Positions 1 to 6,815 are shown, numbered from the stretch's first letter. The stretch is 6,842 nt of DNA from DASZMJ01 sp035551935 (GCA_035551935.1 DASZMJ010000624.1:1-6842), one strand, 5' to 3'. The notes: generated by a model not told the origin, from the letters alone. Translations and numbers: made by a program.

Positions 1-7
1 TTTTCTT

Positions 8-37
8 ATCTGCGTCCATCCGCGTCACCTGCGGTCG
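8..37. repeat. Imperfect ~10-bp tandem repeat downstream of the peptidase gene
   Basis: Three consecutive units of about ten bases, ATCTGCGTCC, ATCCGCGTCA and CCTGCGGTCG, share a core like (C/T)TGCG(T/G)TC. They fill most of the 47 bases between the window edge and the peptidase stop codon. From memory, short dispersed repeats built from 'ATCTGCGTCCATC'-like units recur between genes in planctomycete and verrucomicrobial genomes. That would make this a copy of a dispersed intergenic repeat rather than a gene-specific signal. I see no stable hairpin with a T-run, so I do not call it a terminator. The array may continue beyond base 1. Confidence 0.5.
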
Positions 38-47
38 ATTCCCGCCT

Positions 48-1598
48 TCAATTCCCCGCCGTCGCCTTCGGCTTCTCTTCCCTCGCCGGCGCCGCGAGCC
101 GCTGGCCGGGGCTGCCGTCCTTCTTCGGGGCGCGGGGGAGGAGGTGGTCGAGCATGGCGACGTTGTAGGCGAAGGCGGCGAGGACCTTGGCCCCCTGGTT
201 GACCTCGTCGGGGTAGACCTTGTCGAAGGTGTCGCTCTCGGTGTGGTGGGTCTTGCGGTACTCGGCCATGTCCTGGGTGCAGGCGAAGGCCGGGACGCCG
301 AGCGGGTAGAACGAGGCGTGGTCGGTCCCGCCGCCGAGCCCGCGCATGCTCAGCTCGTCGAGGTTCAGCTCGCGCTGGAACGGCGCGACGACCTTGTCGA
401 GATCCTCGCGCAGGTCGTAGCGGCCGAGCAGGCCGATGCTCTTGACCCGGCCGGTGCCGGTGTCGTGGACGAGGACGGCCGAGATCTTGTCGAGCTCCTT
501 CTCGTGCGCCTTCACATACGCCTTCGAGCCGTGGAGCCCTTCCTCCTCGCCCGAGAAGAGGATGAAGCGGATGGTGCGCTTCGGCTTGGCGCCGGCGGCC
601 TTGAGGGCGCGGGCGGCCTCGAGGACGGCCATGGTGCCGGTGCCGTTGTCGGTGGCGCCGGTGCCGAGGTCCCAGCTATCGAGGTGGCCGCCGATGATGA
701 CGACCTCGTCGGGCTTGTCGGTGCCGGGCAGCTCGGCGACGGTGTTGTAGACCTCGACCTCGCCGTCGGTGACGCTGTTCTTGATGTCGATCTCGATCTC
801 GACCGGCCCGCGCTTCATCAGCCGCCAGATCAGGCCGAACGACTCGGTGGTCAGGAAGGCGACCGGCAGCTTCGAGATCGTGAAGTCGTAGGTGGCGCCG
901 GTCATGTTGACCAGGCCGTGCTCCTTGTTCGAGTCGATGAGCAAGCCCGCGGCCCCCTCGGCGACGAGGAAGTCGCGGAGCGCGGCCATGAACTTCATCC
1001 GCTCCTCGAAGTTCACGCGGGGACGATTGCCCCGCTGCATCTGCGCGAACATGTCGGGCTCGGGCTTCCTCGGGGTCGGCTGCACGGAGACCTCGGCGGT
1101 GACGACCCAGGCCCCCTTGAGCTTCCCCTTGTAGGCGTCGAGGTCGGCGATCTTCTCGGCCTTGACGTGGACGACCGGGCCCTTGACCGCGCCCGGCGTC
1201 GAGGGGGCCCAGCCGGCGGATTCGAGCAGGAGGCGTTGTTCGGTCGGCGCAACGACCCGGCCCGAGGCGGTGCCGCGGGTCCAGCCGTGGGCGATCGTGT
1301 AGGACTCGAGGTGGGCGTTCGCGAGGCCGTATTCCTTGAACTTGTCGCGGGTCCACTCGTTGGCCCGCTTCAGCTTGTCCGAGCCGGTCAGGCGCGGGCC
1401 GATCATGTCGCAGAGGTATTCGATGTTCTTCATCAGCTCCGAGTTCTTCTCGATCTCCTCCAGGATCGCCAGCGTCGCCCCCTTGGTCTCGAGGCTGACC
1501 TCCGGCCCCCGCCCGCCGAAGCCCTGCCCCCTGGCCTGCGTCCCTAGCGCCAGGCCGATCGCGATCGCGACCGCCATCACGGTCTTCTTCGTGTCCAT
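48..1598 (-). CDS. Secreted M28-family zinc metallopeptidase (carboxypeptidase Q-like)
   Basis: This is a 516-residue exported peptidase predicted to remove terminal residues from peptides using two zinc ions. Residues 1-25 form a Sec-type signal peptide: MDTKK, a hydrophobic stretch from VMAVAIAIGLALG, then a likely cut near QARG-Q. Residues about 40-120 match the N-terminal part of the family (YLCDMIGPRLTGS at 61-73), and about 120-290 form a PA-like insert. The catalytic half shows every expected M28 residue: H305 in GGHLDSW, bridging D317 in GATDNGTG, catalytic E351 with zinc ligand E352 in SGEEEGLHGS, D379 in VHDTG, and H452 in THHTESDT. GGTDHASF (424-430) is also typical. The tail from about 489 is Lys/Pro/Ala-rich and probably disordered. 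The frame stays open to 1913, but the start at 1598 is chosen because GGAGGG lies 5 bases upstream and the signal peptide begins there; the extension is low-complexity Pro/Arg/Gly and overlaps the divergent gene. Substrate is unknown, and aminopeptidase versus carboxypeptidase activity cannot be decided from sequence. Confidence 0.93.
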   Translation of the reverse strand: MDTKKTVMAVAIAIGLALGTQARGQGFGGRGPEVSLETKGATLAILEEIEKNSELMKNIEYLCDMIGPRLTGSDKLKRANEWTRDKFKEYGLANAHLESYTIAHGWTRGTASGRVVAPTEQRLLLESAGWAPSTPGAVKGPVVHVKAEKIADLDAYKGKLKGAWVVTAEVSVQPTPRKPEPDMFAQMQRGNRPRVNFEERMKFMAALRDFLVAEGAAGLLIDSNKEHGLVNMTGATYDFTISKLPVAFLTTESFGLIWRLMKRGPVEIEIDIKNSVTDGEVEVYNTVAELPGTDKPDEVVIIGGHLDSWDLGTGATDNGTGTMAVLEAARALKAAGAKPKRTIRFILFSGEEEGLHGSKAYVKAHEKELDKISAVLVHDTGTGRVKSIGLLGRYDLREDLDKVVAPFQRELNLDELSMRGLGGGTDHASFYPLGVPAFACTQDMAEYRKTHHTESDTFDKVYPDEVNQGAKVLAAFAYNVAMLDHLLPRAPKKDGSPGQRLAAPAREEKPKATAGN

Positions 1599-1603
1599 CG
1601 TGT

Positions 1604-1609
1604 CCCTCC
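1604..1609 (-). promoter_or_regulatory. Ribosome binding site of the peptidase gene
   Basis: Read on the minus strand this is GGAGGG, followed by a 5-base spacer (ACACG) and the ATG at 1598-1596. It decides the start in favour of the 516-residue signal-peptide form over the longer open frame. Confidence 0.75.
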
Positions 1610-1669
1610 GGCCTTGGTGTCGAACAGGTCGAACGACGCCGGGGGGAGGCCCGGCCGACGCGAGCGCCG

Positions 1670-1675
1670 AGTATA
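1670..1675 (-). promoter_or_regulatory. Candidate -10 box for the peptidase gene
   Basis: On the minus strand this reads TATACT, five of six matches to TATAAT, in an otherwise G/C-rich region. Transcription would start near 1663, leaving a leader of about 65 bases. No convincing -35 hexamer is seen 16-18 bases upstream, so a weak promoter, an alternative sigma factor or a chance match are all possible. Confidence 0.3.
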
Positions 1676-1704
1676 TCGGCCCGACGACTCCGCCGCGAGC
1701 ACCG

Positions 1705-1734
1705 ACCGGCGGCCGGAGACCACTGGCCGGCGGT
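1705..1734. promoter_or_regulatory. Imperfect inverted repeat between the divergent genes, possible operator
   Basis: Arms ACCGGCGGCC (1705-1714) and GGCCGGCGGT (1725-1734) are inverted copies with nine of ten positions pairing around a 10-base centre. The repeat lies between the two candidate -10 boxes, where a regulator could act on both genes. G/C-rich DNA readily produces such arms by chance, so this is a weak call based on position as much as on sequence. Confidence 0.25.
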
Positions 1735-1746
1735 GGGGGCATCGTT

Positions 1747-1752
1747 TTTAAT
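1747..1752 (+). promoter_or_regulatory. Candidate -10 box for the large multidomain gene
   Basis: TTTAAT, five of six matches to TATAAT, sits inside GTTTTTAATAGG (1744-1755), the most A/T-rich patch of the intergenic region. A start near 1759 would give a leader of about 70 bases. The -35 position would fall inside the right arm of the inverted repeat and matches the consensus poorly. An AGGAGG directly after the patch (1753-1758) has no start codon at usable spacing and is not taken as a working ribosome binding site. Confidence 0.3.
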
Positions 1753-1817
1753 AGGAGGCTGCCGGCCGGCCCGACGACCGCGAGGGCCGACGGACCCCGC
1801 ACGCCGATCCCGCCCTC

Positions 1818-1823
1818 GAGGAA
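1818..1823 (+). promoter_or_regulatory. Ribosome binding site of the large multidomain gene
   Basis: GAGGAA lies 8 bases before the ATG at 1832. It supports this start over the in-frame GTG at 1733, whose product would bury the signal peptide behind 33 Arg/Pro-rich residues. Confidence 0.65.
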
Positions 1824-1831
1824 CGCCCGAG

Positions 1832-4800
1832 ATGAACCGACCCCGTTTGCTCGCCCCGCCGCGCCTGTCGTCCCTCGCGCTGATGGTGGTGCTGGCCGTT
1901 GCCTCGACCGCAACGGCCGCCGACGAAGGGCTCGAGCTCCAGCCCGGTGATCACATCAGCATCATCGGCAACACGTTGCCCGACCGGATGCAGCACGACG
2001 GCTGGCTCGAGACCCTGATCGTGCGGCGGTTCCCCGGGCACGACCTGGTCCTCCGCGACCTCGGCTTCTCGGGCGACGAGCTGACCACGCGGCTCCGCTC
2101 GGCGGGCTTCGGCAGCCCCGACGCCTGGCTGACCAAGACGAAGGCCGACGTCGTCTTCGCCTTCTTCGGCTACAACGAGTCGTTCGCGGGCGAGGCCGGC
2201 CTGCCGGCGTTCAAGAAGGACCTGGAAAGCTTCCTCAAGCATACACTCGCCCAGAAGTACAACGGCAAGACGCCGCCGCGGCTCGTCCTCTTCTCGCCGA
2301 TCGCCCACGAAAACCTCCGCGATCGGAACCTCCCCGACGGCGCCGAGAACAACCGGCGGATCGCCCTCTACACCGCCGCGATGGCCGAGGTCGCGAAGGC
2401 GAACGACGTGCGGTTCGTCGACCTCTTCCACCCCTCGCAGACGCTCTACGCCGAGGCCGGCAAGCCGCTGACGATCAACGGCATCCACCTGACCGAGCAG
2501 GGCAATGAGCGGCTGGCCGGCGTGATCGCCAGGGCCTTGTTCCCCGACAAGGGGACGCCCGAGAAGGAGACCCTGCCGACGGAGAAGGTGCGGCAGGCGA
2601 TCCTCGACAAGAACTTCACCTGGTTCAACCGCTACCGGACCGTCGACGGCTACTCGATCTTCGGCGGTCGGGCCGACCTTCGCTTCGTCGACGGCCAGAC
2701 CAACCGCGACGTCATGTCGCGCGAGATGGAAGTCCTGGAGGCGATGACCGCCAACCGCGACAAGGTCGTCTGGGCCGCGGCGCGGGGTCGCGAGGCGAAG
2801 CCGGACGACTCGGATACCCCGCCGTTCATCCCCGTCAAGACGAACAAGCCGGGCCCCTTGCCCGGCGGCGCGCACGCGTTCGTCGACGGCGACGAGGCGA
2901 TCAAGCTGATGCGGGTCCACAAGGGGATGAAGGTCAACCTCTTCGCCTCCGAGGCGATGTTCCCCGAGGTCGTCAACCCGGTGCAGATGGCCTTCGACAC
3001 GAAGGGCCGGCTCTGGGTCGCCGTCTGGCCGACGTACCCGCACTGGAAGCCGAAGGAGGAGATGAACGACAAGCTGCTCATCCTCGAGGACACCGACGGC
3101 GACGGCCGCGCCGACAAGAGGACCGTCTTCGCCGACCACCTCCACTGCCCGACCGGCTTCGAGTTCTGCCTCGGCGGCGTCCTGATCGCGCAGGCGCCGG
3201 ACGTCTGGCTCCTGAAGGACACCGACGGCGACGACAAGGCCGACACCAAGGTCCGCATCCTCAGCGGCATCGACTCGGCCGACACGCACCACACGGCCAA
3301 CAGCTTCGCGATCGACCCCGGCGGGGCGATCTACTTCCAGGAAGGGACCTTCCACCATACCCAGGTCGAGAGCCCCTACGGCCCCCCCCGTCGCGTCGCC
3401 AACGCGGGCGTCTACCGCTTCGAGCCCCGGACGCAGAGGTTCGACGTCTACGTCACCTTCCCGTTCGCCAACCCGCACGGCCACGCCTTCGACCGCTGGG
3501 GCCAGGACATCATCACCGACGGCACCGGCTCGAACCCGTACCACGCCGCCCTCTTCTCCGGTTACCTCCCGTTCCCGCAGAAGCACGCCCGGCCGCCGCA
3601 GGTCTACCAGCAGCGCACCCGCCCCTGCCCCGGCATCGAGTATCTCTCCAGTCGCCACTTCCCCGACGATTTGCAGGGCAACCTCCTCGTCGGCAACGTC
3701 ATCGGCGACCAGGGCATCCTGCAATACAAGATCGAGGACAAGGGGGCCAGCTTCGCCGGCACCGAGCTCGAGCCGATCGTCATGTCGTCCGACCCGAGCT
3801 TCCGGCCGACCGACATGGAGTTCGCGCCCGACGGCTCGCTTTACTTCATGGACTGGCAGAACCCGATCATCGGCCACATGCAGCACAACCTCCGCGACCC
3901 GAGCCGCGACCGGACCCACGGCCGCGTCTACCGCGTGACCTGCGAGGGCCGGCCGCTCCTGAAGCCCGTCGCCATCGCCGGCCGGCCTATCGCCGAGCTG
4001 CTCGACGTGCTCAAGGAGCCCGAGGACCGCGTCCGGCACCGCGCCCGGATCGAGCTGGGCAACCGGCCGACCGACGAGGTCGTCGCCGCCGTCGGCAAGT
4101 GGGTCGAAGGGCTCGATCGGCAGGACCCGCAGCACGAGCACCTCATGCTCGAGGCCCTCTGGGTCCACCAGCACCACAATTCGGTGAACGTCGAGCTGTT
4201 GAAGCGCGTGCTGACCTCGCCCGACTTCCGCGCCCGGGCCGCGGCCACGCGCGTGCTCTGCTACTGGCGCGACCGGGTGCCGGAGGCGCTCGACCTGCTC
4301 AAGACGCTGGCCGCCGACCCGCACCCTCGGGTCCGGCTCGAGGCCGTCCGCGCCGCCAGCTACTTCGACGTGCCCGAGGCCGTCGAGGTCCCCTTGATCT
4401 CGGCCGAGCACCCGCCCGACCCTTACGTCGACTTCGTCCGGGGCGAGACGATGAAGGCACTCGAGCCGCTCTGGCGCAAGGCGATCGCCGACGGCAAGCA
4501 GCTCGCGCTGACCAGCGGCGCCGGCGCCCAGTACTTGCTCAAGAACATCAATACCGATGAGCTTTTGAAGATGAAGCGCGACCGCGCCGTCGACCTCGAG
4601 CTGCTCTTCCGCAAGGGGGTGCGCGACGAGGACCGCCGCGCGGGGCTGGCGGACCTGGCCCGCCGCGAGGGCAAGGGCGAGCTGCCCGTGCTGATCGACG
4701 CGATCCGCAAGCAGGACGAGCGGCCGGAGGGCCAGGACGAGAGCGTCGTCTTCGACCTCGCCCGGCTCCTGACGTCGCGACCCGCGGCGGAGCTGTCGAG

Positions 4801-6799
4801 GTCCCGCGACGCGATCGAGGCGATGGCCAATTCGTCCCGCCGCGCCGTCACCCGCCAGCTCGGCTTCGTCGCGTTGATCGCGGCCGACCCGGGCGTGGAC
4901 CGGGCGTGGAAGCTCGGCGTCAAGTCGGTCGGCTCGCTCCACGACCTGCTCGAGGCCATGCCCTTGATCCGCGACCCCGAGGCCCGCGCGGCCCTCTATC
5001 CGAAGGTCGCGCCGCTGCTCGACGCCTTGCCGAAGGGGCTCGAGGCCAACGGCGACGGGAAGGCCGTCCGGGGCCGGTTCGTGAGGATCGAGCTGCCCGG
5101 GCGGCGTCGGACGCTGACCCTGGCCGAGGTCGAGGTCCAGAGCGCCGGCCGCAACGTCGCCCGGAACGGCCGCGCCTCGCAGAAGAACACGGCGTACGAC
5201 GGCGAGGCGGGCCGCGCCATCGACGGCGACACCGACCCCTCCTACGGCCACGGCAGCCAGACGCATTCCGAGGAGAACACGGCGAATCCCTGGTGGGAGG
5301 TCGACCTCGGCCGCGTCGTGCCGGTCGAGTCGGTCGTCGTCTACAACCGCGCCGACGGGCTCGAGAAGCGGCTCGACGGCTTCACGCTCAAGGTCCTCGA
5401 CGATCGGCGCCGGGTCGTCTTCGAGCGGTCGAAGCTGCCGGCCCCCGAGCGGAAGCTGGCCCTCGACCTCGGCCGCGACCCCGAGGGGACGATCCGCCGC
5501 GCCGCGATGATCGCGCTGACGTCGGTCCGCGGCCGCGAGCCGGAGACCGTCAAGGCCCTGGCGCGATTCGTCCGCGCCGACGCCGACCGCGCCGCGGCGA
5601 TCCAGGCCCTCCAGCGCATCCCGACGAACTCCTGGCCCCAGGAAGAGGCCGCGCCGTTGCTCGACGGTTTGCTCGGCTACGTCCGCGGCCTCCCCACGGC
5701 CGAACGGACCTCGCCCGAGGCCCTCGCCGCCCTGGAGCTGGGCGATCGTTTGACCACCCTCCTGCCCCCCGACCGCGCCCGCGCCGCCCGCAAGGAGCTG
5801 GGCTCGCTCGGCGTGCGGATGATCCGGATCGGCACCGTCACCGACCAGATGCTCTTCGACAAGGACCGCCTGGTCGTCCAGGCCGGCAAGCCGGTCGAGG
5901 TCCTGTTCGAGAACAGCGACCTGATGCCGCACAACTTCGTCGTCACCAAACCCGGCTCGCTCGAGGAGGTCGGCCTGCTCGCCGAGTCGACGGCCACCCA
6001 GCCCGGCGCCCTGGAGCGGAACTACGTGCCGAGGACGGACAAGGTCCTCTTCGCCACCCGCCTGCTCCAGCCGCGCGACTCGCAGAAGCTCGACTTCACC
6101 GCGCCGTCGCAAGCGGGCGTCTATCCGTATGTCTGCACCTATCCCGGCCACTGGCGACGGATGTACGGCGCGCTCTACGTCGTCGCCGACCTCGACGACT
6201 ACCTCGCCGATCCCCAGGGCTACCTGGCGAAGCACCCGACGCCGATCGCCGACGAGCTGCTCAAGTCGAACCGCCCGCGCACCGAGTGGAAGTTCGACGA
6301 CCTCGCCTCGGCGGCGACGAAGCTCGAGGGGCGTTCCTTCAGCAACGGCAAGCAGATGTTCCGGGTCGCCAACTGCGTCGCCTGCCACCGCCTCGGCGGC
6401 GAGGGTCAGCAGATCGGCCCGGACCTCGCCAAGCTCGACCCGAAGACGACGACGACCGACATCCTCCGCAGCGTCCTGGAGCCGTCGGCCAAGATCGACG
6501 ACAAGTACCGCACCTGGGTCTTCCAGACCCAGGACGGCCGGGTCGTCACCGGCATGATCCTCGAGGAGACGCCCGAGGCGGTCAAGGTCATCGAGAACCC
6601 GCTCGCCAAGGCCGAGCCCGTCGTCCTCAAGCCCGCCGACATCGCCGAGCGCGCCAGGTCGGCCAGCTCGATCATGCCCAAGGGCCAGCTCGACAAGCTG
6701 ACCCGCGCCGAAGTCCTCGACCTACTCGCCTTCGTCGCCTCCGGCGGCGACCCCCACGGCCAGGCGTTCCGGGACGGGCACGACCACGGGGGCCACTGA
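1832..6799 (+). CDS. Exported PVC-type multidomain protein: SGNH, dehydrogenase propeller, lectin, blue copper and cytochrome c
   Basis: This 1655-residue protein starts with a Sec signal peptide (1-30, cut near TATAA-DEG). Residues 31-230 are SGNH-hydrolase-like: G46-N47-T48 at the nucleophile block, GFSGD at 78-82, GYN at 113-115, NGIH at 216-219. A linker (YRTVDGYSIFGGR) leads to a propeller at about 355-700 of the 'putative membrane-bound dehydrogenase' type known from Planctomycetes and Verrucomicrobia, with calcium-like loops at D420-D428 and D463-D471. HEAT-like helices fill about 711-1060. Residues 1071-1205 resemble F5/8 or F-type lectins: AIDGD, GSQTHSE, PWWEVDLG and RADGLEKR. More helices follow to 1320. 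A cupredoxin (about 1325-1445) has copper ligands H1367, C1435, H1440 and M1444. A haem c domain (about 1500-1635) has C1515, C1518, H1519 and probable distal M1615. The tail ends GHDHGGH. Known for the family: domain types. Inferred: glycan binding and oxidation, with electrons passing copper to haem. Substrate, cofactor and partner are unknown. No frameshift or truncation is visible; the start is set by GAGGAA at 1818 and the signal peptide. Confidence 0.93.
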   Translation: MNRPRLLAPPRLSSLALMVVLAVASTATAADEGLELQPGDHISIIGNTLPDRMQHDGWLETLIVRRFPGHDLVLRDLGFSGDELTTRLRSAGFGSPDAWLTKTKADVVFAFFGYNESFAGEAGLPAFKKDLESFLKHTLAQKYNGKTPPRLVLFSPIAHENLRDRNLPDGAENNRRIALYTAAMAEVAKANDVRFVDLFHPSQTLYAEAGKPLTINGIHLTEQGNERLAGVIARALFPDKGTPEKETLPTEKVRQAILDKNFTWFNRYRTVDGYSIFGGRADLRFVDGQTNRDVMSREMEVLEAMTANRDKVVWAAARGREAKPDDSDTPPFIPVKTNKPGPLPGGAHAFVDGDEAIKLMRVHKGMKVNLFASEAMFPEVVNPVQMAFDTKGRLWVAVWPTYPHWKPKEEMNDKLLILEDTDGDGRADKRTVFADHLHCPTGFEFCLGGVLIAQAPDVWLLKDTDGDDKADTKVRILSGIDSADTHHTANSFAIDPGGAIYFQEGTFHHTQVESPYGPPRRVANAGVYRFEPRTQRFDVYVTFPFANPHGHAFDRWGQDIITDGTGSNPYHAALFSGYLPFPQKHARPPQVYQQRTRPCPGIEYLSSRHFPDDLQGNLLVGNVIGDQGILQYKIEDKGASFAGTELEPIVMSSDPSFRPTDMEFAPDGSLYFMDWQNPIIGHMQHNLRDPSRDRTHGRVYRVTCEGRPLLKPVAIAGRPIAELLDVLKEPEDRVRHRARIELGNRPTDEVVAAVGKWVEGLDRQDPQHEHLMLEALWVHQHHNSVNVELLKRVLTSPDFRARAAATRVLCYWRDRVPEALDLLKTLAADPHPRVRLEAVRAASYFDVPEAVEVPLISAEHPPDPYVDFVRGETMKALEPLWRKAIADGKQLALTSGAGAQYLLKNINTDELLKMKRDRAVDLELLFRKGVRDEDRRAGLADLARREGKGELPVLIDAIRKQDERPEGQDESVVFDLARLLTSRPAAELSRSRDAIEAMANSSRRAVTRQLGFVALIAADPGVDRAWKLGVKSVGSLHDLLEAMPLIRDPEARAALYPKVAPLLDALPKGLEANGDGKAVRGRFVRIELPGRRRTLTLAEVEVQSAGRNVARNGRASQKNTAYDGEAGRAIDGDTDPSYGHGSQTHSEENTANPWWEVDLGRVVPVESVVVYNRADGLEKRLDGFTLKVLDDRRRVVFERSKLPAPERKLALDLGRDPEGTIRRAAMIALTSVRGREPETVKALARFVRADADRAAAIQALQRIPTNSWPQEEAAPLLDGLLGYVRGLPTAERTSPEALAALELGDRLTTLLPPDRARAARKELGSLGVRMIRIGTVTDQMLFDKDRLVVQAGKPVEVLFENSDLMPHNFVVTKPGSLEEVGLLAESTATQPGALERNYVPRTDKVLFATRLLQPRDSQKLDFTAPSQAGVYPYVCTYPGHWRRMYGALYVVADLDDYLADPQGYLAKHPTPIADELLKSNRPRTEWKFDDLASAATKLEGRSFSNGKQMFRVANCVACHRLGGEGQQIGPDLAKLDPKTTTTDILRSVLEPSAKIDDKYRTWVFQTQDGRVVTGMILEETPEAVKVIENPLAKAEPVVLKPADIAERARSASSIMPKGQLDKLTRAEVLDLLAFVASGGDPHGQAFRDGHDHGGH

Positions 6800-6815
6800 C
6801 GCAATGCGGATTGCG
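6800..6815 (+). other. Small hairpin directly after the large gene's stop codon
   Basis: CGCAAT (6800-6805) pairs perfectly with ATTGCG (6810-6815) around a GCGG loop, starting one base after the TGA. The stem is only six base pairs and no T-run follows, so it is not a convincing intrinsic terminator. It may be a by-product of the repeat it overlaps. Confidence 0.3.

Noticed and set aside
144..1547. A 467-codon open frame on the plus strand, antisense to the peptidase gene
   Set aside because: It has the same low-complexity composition and lacks motifs; the minus-strand frame has a full M28 active site, signal peptide and ribosome binding site.
1761..1770. Perfect palindrome GCCGGCCGGC in the leader of the large gene
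   Set aside because: Short GGCC/CCGG palindromes are expected by chance at this base composition, and nothing else marks it as an operator.
1733..1831. GTG start adding 33 residues to the large protein
   Set aside because: The added residues are Arg/Pro-rich and would mask the signal peptide starting at MNRPRLL; the ATG at 1832 has GAGGAA at good spacing.
1599..1913. N-terminal extension of the peptidase frame by 105 residues
   Set aside because: It is Pro/Arg/Gly/Ala-rich, overlaps the start of the divergent gene, and would bury a clear signal peptide that has its own ribosome binding site.
4099..4560. Open frames in other phases inside the large gene (for example 4099-4560, 6129-6557 plus; 4423-4959, 6406-6804 minus)
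   Set aside because: They lie wholly or almost wholly within a gene of confident identity, have Arg/Ser/Ala-rich shadow composition and show no motif or ribosome binding site.
1748..6388. A 1546-codon open frame on the minus strand, antisense to nearly the whole large gene
   Set aside because: The translation is dominated by V, G, A, L, R, D and E with no recognisable domain. It is what a G/C-rich third-position bias in the true gene produces on the opposite strand, while the plus-strand frame carries several complete domain signatures.
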